64,000 nucleotides of DNA from Sphaerolaimus hirsutus (GCA_964036195.1 OZ038455.1:3303855-3367854), one strand, 5' to 3'. Positions 30,201-41,403 are shown, numbered from the stretch's first letter. Program-made: numbers and translations. Notes: generated from the sequence alone by a model not told the origin.

Positions 30201-33184
30201 TTTTTTCGATATATCGAACCTATATTGTGTCCCTAAAAAAGTTATCATTTTCATTTTGAGATATTTATGATTGATCTGATGTGCTTGATCTGATCTGAGA
30301 ATTGTATTAGATGAGTAAAAGTACTGTACTTATAATGTCATTTTTGTTGGAGTGCTAAATTTGAAGCCAGAAAATGCTGATATTCTATTTTTTGCAACAT
30401 GCCCTTAAGCAATCAGGTTATCAGTATGAACTGTAATATCTACAAATTGTTATTTGTCTGATACACATTGATTTATCATGTTTTGTTCTACATGTTCTAC
30501 TTTTGAGTGATGTAAACCTTGTTAAAATCACTTGTACCATTCACATTTAACTAAAGAGATGATTAACTGTGTGTGCAACCACATGAAAATACAATATGTC
30601 ACTTGAAATATGCCTTGCTATACCAAAAGCAAATCGCAATATCGAATATCGAAAATATCGAAATATCGAATATCGAATATCGACCATTTTTTAATATCGA
30701 ATATCGAATATCAATATCGAGGTTCCATATCGTATCGATATCGAATATCGAGTTTCAGAAAAAAATATCGAATATCGAATATCGATATCGAAAATTCATA
30801 TCGTTTGATCCCTATATCTATCCCCAAAATAGGCCAGCTATCTACCTATCTGGAGCGATTCTTGAGTAAATTTGCCCCAATTTTCGCTTAAAATCGTTAA
30901 TTTTCATACATTTTATAGTTTTGCACCTTCAAAATCGCGGCTTTCGCCTATACACATGTTTATATACCTATTTTAACTACTTTTAACCTGTTTGTAGCGA
31001 TTTTTTTCCCGTTTCTGCCTTCTATGCACTGAAAAGCCTATATATTTTGCCCCCGCAAACCCCCCCCCCCAGGAAATTTTTCAGCTATCTATCCCTCCGG
31101 ACGAGCGATTTGCTATCTATCCAGCCCCCCGCGAGGGCCAAAATCTTGGAGACCCCTGGTGATACGGAAGGTATCCTACGTAAGCACAAAATATGCTTTT
31201 GGACAACCTGTATTGTAAAGTGCACACAAATAAATACAACCATTTTCAGGTCTGGGCATGCGCTGGGCATTTATAGGCCCGTGGGAAAATGCCATGCACA
31301 ACGCGTATACCGGTTTACCCATTTATTGCCACAAATTTGGGGCGGCAATGAAAAAAATAGCTGAAACGCAAATTGAGGTGCCAAATGTTTTGGATGAAAA
31401 TGATTTGGACAAAATTCACGCAGAGCTGGAGAAAAGGGTAAGTATATTAAAATTATTTGGCGGACAATTTGTACCGTATTTACTCAAAAAATCCCCCACT
31501 GATAGAAGAAAGATATAATACTACACATAATCTCTTTTAAAGACCCACTTGTATAATTCCCTTCCATTGAATGGTACTCCCTTCAAAAAATCAGTTGGAA
31601 GAAAAATCCTCCAGGGGAATTTTCGAATAAATACTATAGGTACTTGAATAACCCATGCTTGTGCACGAATGGACCATTTCCCACATTTCACATATGCCCA
31701 TGAAAATCGATATAGGCATATAGAATATATGCACAAACCAGTTGACAAGGACGCAATGTGTCAACTGGTTTCCAATTCAAAGGCTACTCATGTGTTAAAT
31801 AATATTTCAAATGAAACTGTAATCTTGAAATAAATAGTTCGGCATATGGATTTTAGAAGGCGGGCATGAAGTAAATGTGGATGTTATACAATAATGAGTA
31901 GCGATACTTGTTAGCAAGCTTTCAGTTCGGATGGGAACCAGTTGACATCTAGGCGGTACAGTACATTTAGTGACGATGCGACCATTTTTGTTAAGTGTCA
32001 TATCTCAATGGAAAAGTTCCGTATTTTCGTGAAAAGGCAGTGAACTGTAGATACTATATAGGAATATACATGCATGCAAAGTTTCAGCTGATTTCTTCTT
32101 GTCGTTTGTAAGTTATAAACTTTTTTTTAAAAATTAGATGTCGCAAATTTGTTGCGGGTTGCGACAACAAATTTTTGTTGTTGAGCCTATAACATACGAA
32201 CGACAAGAAGAAATCATCTGAAACTTTGCATGCATGTATATTCCTATAGTATCTATAGTTCACTACCTTTTCACGAAAATATGGAACTTTTCCATTGAGG
32301 TGACACCTTTAAAAAAAGTCGCATCGTCACTAAATTTACTGTAAACACCGCCCTAGGGCCAGATTTAATACTCCCTACAGATTTGTAGGGTAGGGCGTAC
32401 GGGCGTAGGGCCCGATAGATTTTTTTAAATTCAGCCGCGTCGACGCACATGCACCGAGAGCAAGGCGGTTCGTAAAATACACGAAAATATCCCTTAAGGT
32501 CGCCGATATTGCAATATGACGTATATCGCTTCGATTTTGGTCCGGAAATCACGATTTCGTCATTTCTTGGCCGTCTGCCAATTCGTTTTTTATTTTATTT
32601 TGTCGGGCAGGTTACTCGCATAAGTCGCGCTTTTGTACGCTCGTGCATGGATTTCTTTCTTGTCGCTGCCCTCATGGTTTCGGTTGCAGACAGTGAACAC
32701 TAAAAAAGTGACCAATTGACTATACAAAAGCGCGACCTATGCGAGTAACCCGCCCGACAAAATAAAATAAAAAACGAATTGGCAGACGGCCAAGAAATGA
32801 CGAAATCGTGATTTCCGGGCCAAAATCGACGTGGTATACGTCATATTGCAATATCGGCAACCTTAAGGGATGGTTTCGTATATTTTACGAACCGCCTTGC
32901 TCTCGGTGCATGTGCGTCGATGCGGCTGAACTTTAAAAAATATGTCGGGCGTACGCCCTACCCTACAAATCTGTAGGGAGTATTAAATCTGGCCCCTAGT
33001 GTCCTTGTGAACTAGTTTGAGTAGTGCCATACTTTGCTTACTCACTTAGTTTCACAATTTTTTCCCAAATTTCCAGTGGCCACTCTCAAAAATAGACGAG
33101 ATCAGAGAATGGCGTTCAGAAACACTGGCGAAATTGGCGAAATTAAAATTGGAATTGAAGAAGGAACATCCGTTGACAAAATAA
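21276..33184 (+). CDS. Tandem-fused lambda-crystallin / L-gulonate 3-dehydrogenase-like protein, 15 exons
   Basis: NAD-dependent 3-hydroxyacyl-CoA-dehydrogenase-family enzyme, related to vertebrate CRYL1 (319 aa). Exons: 21276-21310, 21385-21514, 22006-22185, 22505-22569, 23044-23173, 23416-23617, 25582-25706, 25770-25969, 26536-26665, 27621-27725, 28024-28163, 28638-28767, 29170-29305, 31250-31437, 33077-33184; 2004 nt, 667 aa. Two full units are joined by a linker of about 27 residues (322-348). Unit 1: Rossmann KVAIIGCGQIG, ASSTS, HPVNPP (His144), NRLQYAI, GLGNRYAF. Unit 2: KVAIIGSGMIG, VSSTS, HPVSPP (His488), NRLQYAI, LGMRWAF. Both keep the expected cofactor and catalytic residues, so both may be active. 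Exon 8 contains no stop and splices in frame into unit 2. Intron 3 coincides with a MITE; intron 13 is GC-AG. ATTAAA at 33278-33283 is a candidate poly(A) signal. The exact substrate is inferred from family only. Confidence 0.94.
21615..21810. repeat. MITE, CCTGTAAAGTG family, in lambda-crystallin intron 2
   Basis: Left GGGGCAGTCCCAAGCCCTGT, right inverse ACAGGGCTTGGGATTGCCACC, with TGTAAAGT/ACTTTACA words. Confidence 0.75.
22183..22504. mobile_element. Introner-like MITE forming lambda-crystallin intron 3
   Basis: Left end CAGGTGGCAATTCTGCAAGT then GGATAAGTGA; right end, read inverted, CTGGAGCTAATCCAACAAGT then GGATAAGTGAC. These match the terminal family seen at 11890 and 19661. The intron (22186-22504) starts at the GT inside the left end and finishes at the AG of the right end. 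The border words ccaggtgg and ccaggtga agree at 7 of 8, so they could also be an 8-bp target duplication carrying AG/GT. The homologous position in the second protein unit has no intron. Confidence 0.75.
22598..22716. mobile_element. hAT-like MITE, TAGTGATGG / GGCGCCA-word family
   Basis: Ends TAGTGATGGAAAAGCGCCA and CGCCATTCCATCACTA; flanks gtgaaaac/gtgacaac agree at 7 of 8. Lies in lambda-crystallin intron 4. Confidence 0.85.
22720..22970. repeat. MITE, CCTGTAAAATG family, in intron 4
   Basis: Inverted ends CCCACTCACAGACCATATAAAA... and ...TTTTACAGGGTCTGGGAGTGG, with arrays of ATGTAAAATG/CATTTTACAT. Confidence 0.7.
23618..25581 (+). other. Lambda-crystallin intron 6 (about 2 kb) contents
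   Basis: Holds a GGCTCAGTGCCAAG repeat (23660-23830), AAATAAAAATAAAATG-rich stretches (23930-24140) and a direct repeat of about 100 bp: 24863-24965 and 25024-25125 both start AAGTTTGAAGTGCTATAACT, 161 bp apart. The open frame upstream of exon 7 is not homologous to the family. Confidence 0.6.
26422..26522. repeat. Repeat, CCGTATTTCTTCTAATAG family, in intron 8
   Basis: TACCGTATTTCTTCTAATAG ... CTTCTATTCGAAAAAAATACGGTA. It ends 13 bp before the exon 9 acceptor border. Confidence 0.7.
26667..27125. repeat. TA-flanked MITE at the 5' splice site of intron 9
   Basis: TACCGTATTTCCTCGAAATA ... TTCGAGGAAATACGGTA. The host exon ends ...CTTCTCAAG at 26665 and the intron begins with host G (26666) plus the MITE's own T, so the GT donor spans the insertion border. 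Confidence 0.85.
27178..27350. repeat. GGCTTAGTGTCAAG repeat, in intron 9
   Basis: Same word order as 2435-2640 and 23660-23830 (ggaccagttagatatgaa ... gattccattcg ... gcttagtgtcaagtg). Confidence 0.5.
27765..27890. repeat. MITE, ATAAATCAG..GAGTTTACCAGAATGAGG family, in intron 10
   Basis: Inverted ATAAATCAGTTTTGAAAAC.. and ..AAAGTTGATTTATGAG around GAATGAGG/ACTACTGTTGA. Better copies at 39180-39372, 49525-49760, 57816-57995 and 58046-58252; fragments near 3390-3560, 18020-18160 and 28525-28625. Confidence 0.65.
28195..28480. repeat. Two adjacent MITE copies, CCTGTAAAATG family, in intron 11
   Basis: 28195-28352 has both inverted ends (TCACTCCCAGACTGTGTAAA and TTTACATGGTCTGACTGGCACC); 28390-28480 begins GGTGCCACTCCCAGTTCCTG and is partial. 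Confidence 0.65.
29343..29512. repeat. MITE, GTCAACTGGTTCC family, in intron 13
   Basis: GATGTCAACTGGTTCCGATC at the left; inverted GGATTTGAACCAGTTGACAT and GTCAACTGGTGTGCGC at the right. Confidence 0.7.
29545..29785. mobile_element. hAT-like MITE, CGGAAAA-word family, 8-bp TSD, in intron 13
   Basis: TGGGGTGTCAAATTTCCG ... TTTTTTGACACCCTA with the perfect 8-bp duplication GTGGCGAT (29537-29544 and 29786-29793). Interior is TTTCCGTTTTCCG words, the inverse of those in 13388-13787. Confidence 0.9.
29954..31158. mobile_element. hAT-like MITE, CAGGGGTCTCC family, interrupted by a second element
   Basis: Ends CAGGGGTTTCCTTCAAAGG and ATCTTGGAGACCCCTG. Interrupted at 30040-30814 by an ATATCGA-word element. 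Flanks atggtagg/gtgatacg agree only at 5 of 8, so the outer insertion is older. Lies in lambda-crystallin intron 13. Confidence 0.82.
30040..30814. mobile_element. hAT-like MITE, TAGGGTTCAAAC ends / ATATCGA words, nested, 8-bp TSD
   Basis: TAGGGTTCAAACAATATATTG ... CATATCGTTTGATCCCTA with the perfect 8-bp duplication TATCTATC (30032-30039 and 30815-30822). Both flanks are ATCGAATATCGA arrays; the 350-bp centre is non-repetitive and AT-rich. Confidence 0.9.
31951..32352. repeat. Near-perfect long inverted repeat (about 400 bp), in intron 14
   Basis: Arms of about 165 nt, starting GGCGGTACAGTACATTTAGT and ending with its inverse TAAATTTACTGTAAACACCGCC, with a short loop near 32125-32175. No other copy in the window. 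As RNA it would fold into one long hairpin. Confidence 0.85.
32355..32996. mobile_element. PIF/Harbinger-like MITE, GGGCCAGATTTAAT family, 3-bp TSD
   Basis: Ends GGGCCAGATTTAATACTCCC and the inverse ...AAATCTGGCCC, flanked by CTA on both sides. GGGCC ends with a 3-bp duplication fit PIF/Harbinger. Second copy 45044-45660, flanked by CTG. The two arms (about 300 nt each) are near-perfect inverses. Confidence 0.78.
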
Positions 33185-33385
33185 TGATTTTGTGTGAAAG
33201 TTGTGATGAACACTTGTTTGATGAAATTTTTTGACTATTTACATAGTCGACGAGTTTTACCTTCACTACTCAAATATATTAAAGTTTTATATTCATTGTT
33301 GAATGGTGCTAGCGTAACGGTATAAATTTACAAATTAAAAGACGATACTCAATCTAAATCAATCAATTTACCACACAAAAAAACT

Positions 33386-36300
33386 TCACTTATTCCCATC
33401 ATCATTTCCAGAATTCCCGCTAGGACCAGTTTTCTCCGTCGCAAAAATTGTCGCACTTTCGAATACAATACCACTAGTACTGGGGTTCGTGCCGCCTTTA
33501 CTAGCATTCTGCTGCTGAGTGGGCTGCGGCCCGCTTTTTGCCATTCCAGTTGCGATTGCGCCCAATGTTTGAGTTTTGTTGGCTGGCTGGAAAGTCGGAG
33601 GACAAAGGACGGAGGACGGAGGAGGTTTTGGGTTTTTAAAAACAAACAAACGAATATTTCATTGAAAATTGCAAAAAATTGTAGTTCAAGACGGAATTTG
33701 GATAGTTTCTCATTTTTGATTTTGCTTATGTCTGTTTTGGGGCATTTCGGAAAGGGCTAATCGCATTAAGCGAGTCTGGTAAATTTCTGGTATTCAAAAA
33801 ATATACCTTTGCCCTAGATCCGGGTGTGTTTCTCCTTGGCGCAGCGCGTTTAACTTTTGGCCCGCTGCCAGGTTCTAAATTTCTCGCCATTGCTGCTGCC
33901 CTGCGAAAAATTGATAACTTATTTGTAGACGAACGTATTTATCGATCAAAATAACTTAAACATATTTTGCGACGACACCCGCAGACAAGAAAAGTTATTT
34001 ATATTTTTTTATTTTGGGAATTCTCCAAATTTATTTATATTTTTTTTGTGATTTATCGAAGAAAATTGAAACTTGGAAATTGATAAAGTGAAGAAGAAAT
34101 TTGGGACGATATACATATCATATCGAATATCCAACTATTCCTTCAAATGGAATGTCGATATTTTATATCAACTATTTTTTCATATCGAACATCGGATATC
34201 GACCATTTTTCCTAATAAATGAATATTGATATCGAGGTACCATATCGAATATCGGTTTTATAGAAAAATATCGAATATCGATATCGAAAAGTCATCTTCC
34301 CAATCTCCCCCCCCCCCAAAAAAAAATATATTAACCTTGTGTCTGTGATTATACTGTCAATAATACCTGCCACGCTGTCACGGGCATCTTGGCTGTACTG
34401 TCTGCGATTTAAAAAAATATTTATAATTCAGAATTTTTGAGAATTACATAAAACCCGAGTTAATCAATAAACCAGTGTGCATAGCGTCATCATGACGTCA
34501 GTTTGTTCAAACCGTAGTTGAATTTTTCCAAAATAAAATTTAAAAAATTAAATAAAAAACACCTGTAAACTGCTTCTGAGCGTCGCCTAGACTCTGCTTT
34601 CGATATTTTAGTCACATTTGGTTCGTTTGCATTTGAAACACTGGCCAGTGAAGCAGAAAATTCAACATTTCCGGCAGATGTGTTTGGGCTGAATTGAGAC
34701 GTTTGCGGCTGTTGAGGGGCGACCTGAGTTTTTTAAAATTATTAAAAAACTGTTTTTTTGTAAAATTTTTTAGCCAGTGCTTACTTTTATACAAAGAACT
34801 TTTTCATATCTAAGTATCCAAATTAACTTGACAACGGTGTCGAAATCTAAATCGATACAAACGCATCGAGTATCGAGCATCGTTGCCCGCTAATATGGGC
34901 ACAGGTTATCGCTATAAAATACCATGTCAATTGTGCCAAAAAATGTAAATTACCGATACCAAACATAAAAATATCGTTACATAACATAACATAAACATAT
35001 CGTTACATAACATAACATAAACATATCGTTACATAACATAAACACAACGGAAATACATACAAACATTATAACCTGCATTTTTGTCACACCTCTAGGAGGA
35101 CAAGTTGGACTAGTGCCAACTTTTTGCATTGAACTCTGTGAAAATCCGCCCTCGGACATGCCAATGACTTTTTCAGAAATGGATGCTGCACTCATAGGGT
35201 GAAAATCGGTGTCTCTGCAATTGAAGAGTTTCATCCAAAAAGTGCACAAGTTCAAAACATTCAAAATCGCATTTGAAAGTTAAATTTTTCGTTTTCCCGA
35301 CAGCGACAAAGCTTGCCCTGCACTTTTCAGATGACTGAAGAATTTATCTATACTTTTGTAACTGAACTCTGTTGACCATCAAATTTTTTTTAGGAGTTAA
35401 GGAGATTTTAAAAACCACACAAAACCTAGTAAAGTTAAAAAACTTCTAAAATCCTAATTATTTTGTGACAGTGTTAAAAATCCAAAATTGAACGCACTGT
35501 GATACGAATTTCGGAGTTTGACCTCGCCAACTGGTTGATTCCTGTGCATTTTTATAAACCTATAAAGTTCTCATGAATATCATCCATGTACAGAATCATA
35601 CTCGGATCAATTTTGGCGCTATAAATAGGGCTGAAAAAAGTTTTTGTGAATATTGGTTACCGTATTACCTCGAATTACCCCCCCCCCCTTCAATTAACCC
35701 CCCCCCCCTCAAAATGGGCTGGGGAAATAATAAACCCCCCCCTCGAAATACCCCCCCCCTTCGGAATGATGTACGTCATGTACATAATAAATACGTCATG
35801 TACGCAATGTACATGATGTATATTACTGTTAATTTGCATTGCAGCTACACATAGAGTAGTTTGTGTAGCTATCTACGTTTTTATGTCCAAATATATCCTG
35901 TTTGGACACATTTATTACCTACTTTTGGTACGCAAATGCCTACTATTTACTACGATCCTTACGAAAATTTCTGACGAAATAATAAACCCCCCCTCGAATA
36001 AACCCCCCTCAAATTTTGCTGGCGAAATAATAAAACCCCATGGGGTATTTCGAGGTAATACGGTATATTGATTTTTGAAGAGAACAGATTTTTAGAGCAG
36101 ACCAATTTTTTAAACTGTACCTGCATTTCTTAGTAAATACTTATTACCTAGTTTCTAATGCAGGAATGTGATTTTGCACACATTGTTCTCTGTAAACTAG
36201 GTCATTTAAAAGGAGAGGTAAAATGTAAAAAAAAGTACCAAACTCGCTATATTTCCATACTCCAAACTTAAAAATTGAAAGTACAATCTCCAACTTCCAT

Positions 36301-37622
36301 ACAGAAAATTATAAAACAAGCTATAGTTAGCGGACCGCAAAGTATGCATACAAAATTACTTATGGCTTAGTCGATCGCAGGATACTTATGTACGCACCAT
36401 TTAAATACAAAAAATTCAAGAAGAAAAAGGCGGAGTCTCGTACTAGCGACGGATATTTTGTAATGAAATATTTTTGGGGCGAATTTTGACTTAATAAATG
36501 ATGACGTCATGATGGAGTGTTGCATTCATAAATATGCATAGCATGCGGTCCGCAGAGTATAAATACCTGCATTTCGTTCGGACTATACCCCCAGTTTTTG
36601 GAAAGTTGCTGTTGATACAAAGACTCTGAATCTGATTCCAATTCATTAGCGCCCGTATCGGATTCAGAATTATGGGTAGAGTCAGGTTTTGTAGCCATCG
36701 CTGTTTTTACTACCTGAGAAAGATGTGAAATGATTGTGCAGATACTGATTTTACTTTAATTTTCTGTATAAATGAGACACTAAAAGTTGTTTGTTATTGA
36801 TCAGATGTTAGAAAAATCAACATTTGTTTTCAGTAGTTTGTACCTTTTGTCACATGAGGGCAGTCCCAGAACCTGTAAAATGCCAAATTTTTATTTTATA
36901 TTTAGTGGTACTTTTGACACTTTTAAATATTTACATTTCACATGACTTTCGCCACTTTGTATGACATTTGACATTTTCAAGGGCATGGAAGCTATTAAAA
37001 TAATAAAAGACGACGGCCATAAAAAGGTGATAAAAATTACCTGCGCAATTATTTGATCAGCGATATTGGCACCCGGTTCTGAATCGGGAATTTCCAGCCA
37101 TGATTCGTTAAATCTATCCGCGTGGCTCGCCAAACGTTGAACTTGAAGCCTGAGAAACGTTGAATTTTTCCGAACGTTTAACGTTGCGAAACGTTATGTT
37201 AGTATACTCGATAGACATCACACTTATTATGGAAACCTACCATAACGCATCTGAATGATGAACCAGAATTTTACAGGTTTTCATCATAATATTTCATTTT
37301 TACTATGAAACATTTAATTACAAAATTTATGACAAGTATTTATTCATCAAATTATGGTAGGATTCTGCGCATACTTTGCGGTCCGCCGAGTATAGCTGGT
37401 AAATAACGAACCTTTTGATTTTCTTGAGATACTTGATTTCCTTTTTGATGTAGTATATTCGATTTCGCAGCTTGTCATTTTGCTGCACAAAAGAAATCAG
37501 TATAAACGTTTGCTCACGTTAAAAATTTCGAAGCATAACTATACCTGAGATATAAAATCGAAACGTTTGCGCAATAATTTGTATTTCTTCGCATACTGGG
37601 CTTCGGCTATTTGAACGGCCAT
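33386..37622 (-). CDS. TFPT/INO80F-like coiled-coil protein, 9 exons
   Basis: Probable INO80 chromatin-remodelling complex subunit related to TFPT (INO80F). Exons (minus): 37622-37545, 37482-37412, 37149-37041, 36713-36589, 35214-35073, 34723-34563, 34401-34336, 33900-33807, 33586-33386; 348 aa. The N-terminal region with KKYKLLRKRFDFISQQNDKL, KKEIKYLKKIKR and RLASHADRFNESW has the spacing of the TFPT coiled coil (RYELKRK..NERVLNRL..RRFLMRVLDSYGDDYR type). The rest is Ser/Gln/Pro-rich and acidic (SDTGANELESDSES), with a basic patch (GPKVKRAAPRRNTPGSR) near the C-terminus. The exon 4 donor is set at GG/gtatag (36589) because the alternative CAG/gtattt (36567) is out of phase with exon 5; a missed microexon is the other explanation. 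Family assignment rests on remembered pattern, moderate confidence; gene structure is firmer. Convergent with the crystallin gene. Confidence 0.72.
34974..35045. repeat. Short tandem repeat TTACATAACATAACATAAACATATCG
   Basis: About 2.5 imperfect copies of a 27-bp unit made of CATAA words, in TFPT-like intron 5. Confidence 0.7.
35658..36065. repeat. TA-flanked MITE, CCGTATTACCTCGAATTA family
   Basis: TACCGTATTACCTCGAATTA ... TTCGAGGTAATACGGTA. C-rich arms, core with tacgtcatgtacataataaa. Same family as 3661-4008 and the outer element 47441-48941. In TFPT-like intron 4. Confidence 0.85.
36322..36561. repeat. TA-flanked MITE, GGCGGACCGCA family, beside a 5' splice site
   Basis: TATAGTTAGCGGACCGCAAAG ... 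GCATGCGGTCCGCAGAGTATA. On the gene's strand it starts within a few to about 25 nt of the exon 4 donor, depending on which donor is used. Confidence 0.82.
36856..36990. repeat. MITE, CCTGTAAAATG family, in TFPT-like intron 3
   Basis: GGGCAGTCCCAGAACCTGTA then TTTTACATT-like words; the right end is degenerate. Confidence 0.55.
37203..37394. repeat. TA-flanked MITE filling most of TFPT-like intron 2
   Basis: TATACTCGATAGACATCAC ... CTTTGCGGTCCGCCGAGTATA occupies 192 of the 262 nt of the intron. Confidence 0.75.
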
Positions 37623-37947
37623 TTTTACTGAAAAAGTCAGTTCAGTTTGGAACAGTGCCAAAATGAAAGAAAACACTTGTCCACTTTTTCCGGAAAAATG
37701 ACTGATCAGTGTTTAAAATATTGTGTTCTGTGTTCAGAAAGAAAACAATGCCGTCGGACTAGAATTTGCAGAATTTTACAAATAAATATTGCAGGCAAAG
37801 TAGTAGAGAAAATTAAACATTTCTCCACCTAATTTCTAACTTTCAGTTTCTGAATTAATTCTCATTCATGTATCCAAAACACGACTTGCTTCCACATTTT
37901 CGAAAAAATAAAAAATAAACTTAAAAAATTCAAGCAAAATCTGGACG
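37623..37947. promoter_or_regulatory. Shared 5' interval (candidate bidirectional promoter)
   Basis: The 325 bp between the start codons of two divergent genes (TFPT-like, minus; mitochondrial ACP, plus). No complete MITE of the window's families lies in it, unlike most gaps of this size. No TATA box or named factor site is claimed. Confidence 0.45.
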
Positions 37948-39803
<1,856 letters not shown>

Positions 39804-39942
39804 ACTTTTTTAAATACCTATTTCAGGTTATAGTTTTTTTAAAACTATTTTCCAGGCGTGTGCATTTGTTTGATTGTGTGTTACTTGTATTCCCTTGAAT
39901 AGGCTTGTAAGATTCGTGTAAAATGCCCTGTAATGGCCCCAC

Positions 39943-40090
39943 ACACGCTAGTTGACATCGACACCAAATGTCAACTGGTGCCGATCCCAATTCAAAGACC
40001 GCGTTTGAACGCCGTTCGTCCACTCGTCAGCAAGCTTTGAATCGGGATCGGCACCAGATGACATTTGGTGTCGATGTCAACTATGTGGGC
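39943..40090. repeat. MITE, GTTGACATCGACACCAAATG family
   Basis: GTTGACATCGACACCAAATG ... inverse CATTTGGTGTCGATGTCAAC, flanked by CACACACGCTA/TATGTGGG. Near-perfect palindrome, downstream of the ACP gene. Confidence 0.82.
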
Positions 40091-40215
40091 CCAATATGGC
40101 AAATGTGATGCCAAGTGTCCAAAGTAAATGCCCTGTAAAACATCAAATTTTATTTTTTACCGGTAATTTATTTTTTTACAGGGCACAGGATATTTTACAT
40201 GGTCTGAGAGTGCCC

Positions 40216-41110
40216 CCCCCCCCGAAATAGTAGTTTACGTTATAATTGAATTTGTGTTCATTTTCGTAGTTTAAATAACGATGTGGACAGTTTTTCGAAT
40301 TGTCAGAAAATTTTTGTGGCTGGAAAGTAAACTTTACCTATATCGGGAATTTTATATTGTTGCTTTCAATTTGTTGTTATTCAAGGGAATACGGTAAATA
40401 ATTTTCGTTGTCAGTTCAATGAAATAGTCAACGTTGAAATAAGGTTTCAATTGAATATTTATAGGTTTTTTGGATGGTCAATTATTATAAATTGCGCCGT
40501 TGAATTTGCAGAATCCTGTTTTGCCGAATCGTTAGGTATATATTTATTTATATTTGCAAGTATTTTATTAATCGCCAATTTTTGGTTTGATGAGTTTAAA
40601 TGACGAAAGGATTGATAAAAACATTCGAAAGAAACGATTTTTTTGGTGCGCTCAATATTTAGGTACAATGTGAACGTGTATTGAGTCAATGTGTAAATGT
40701 TTACCCTTGTTTAGGTTCACTTTTGATTGAAAAGAAAATAAACCAATAAAATTTGACTCCGTTTGATGTATGTATGGCATTGATATTAGTTTTAGAAGCT
40801 CTGCAATGTGCTTATTTTCTGCATGCGTTTATCTAAAAAAAATTTGATGAGAGGTTAAGAAGAACAAAATTATTTTTTTGGCGCATGGCTTGCACTAATC
40901 CCTGACTTAATTGACTAATATTTCATTAAATTTTGTCGAATTTCCGGTTACCTAATATTTATATACTGTATTTCCTTGAATTGAATCTCTCCCGAATAAA
41001 CCCACCTCTCAATTACCCCCTTGGAATAAGTTCATTAAGAACATACGTAGAATAAAAAGTGTAAATGTGATGCGTTTTTGGCTGTTAATTCGCATCTCAG
41101 CTACAGATCG
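40216..41110. other. Intergenic, no gene seen
   Basis: AT-rich; no recognisable frame or repeat beyond short runs. Confidence 0.5.
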
Positions 41111-41403
41111 ACCGGGTTGGATAACTATTCCGAATCCCGAGAATTTTCGGTATTTTGTGGTCCCGAAACCTCAATCCTGATCACAATTCCGAAATCTCAA
41201 ATAATGAATCCCTATCCCGAAAGTTTTGAAATCCGAATCCTGATCCCGAAATATCTAAAAAGTGAATCCTGATCCCGTGACTCTAATCCCGATCCCAAAA
41301 TCTCAAAAAAAAAACAATCCAGAAATCTCAAAAAGCCAATCCCGATCCCGAAATCTCAAAAAGCCAATCCCGATTTTGAAAAGTCAATCCCGTTTGGACC
41401 CTA
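41111..41403. mobile_element. Degenerate hAT-like element, CCCGAT-word family
   Basis: Arrays of AATCCCGATCCCGAAATCTC with right end ATCCCGTTTGGACCCTA; the left end is decayed. Family copies 49945 and 53696. Confidence 0.7.

Larger units (their letters stand above)
31733..33020. repeat. GTCAACTGG-family MITE split by two further elements, in intron 14
   Basis: Left ACCAGTTGACAAGGACGC and inverted right GTGTCCTTGTGAACTAGTTT match each other. Between the inner words GTTGACATC (31944) and GTGTCC (32999) lie two elements back to back: 31951-32352 and 32355-32996. Confidence 0.65.

Noticed and set aside
30040-30814. Microsatellite expansion of ATATCGA
   Set aside because: The array is bounded by defined inverted ends with a perfect 8-bp duplication, so it is a transposon interior and not a simple expansion.
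31996-32304. A structural RNA gene or CRISPR-like repeat
   Set aside because: It is a single fold-back of two arms in a eukaryotic intron with no spaced repeats; better explained as a palindromic MITE.
34974-35045. Telomere-like or centromeric satellite
   Set aside because: Only about 2.5 short imperfect units.
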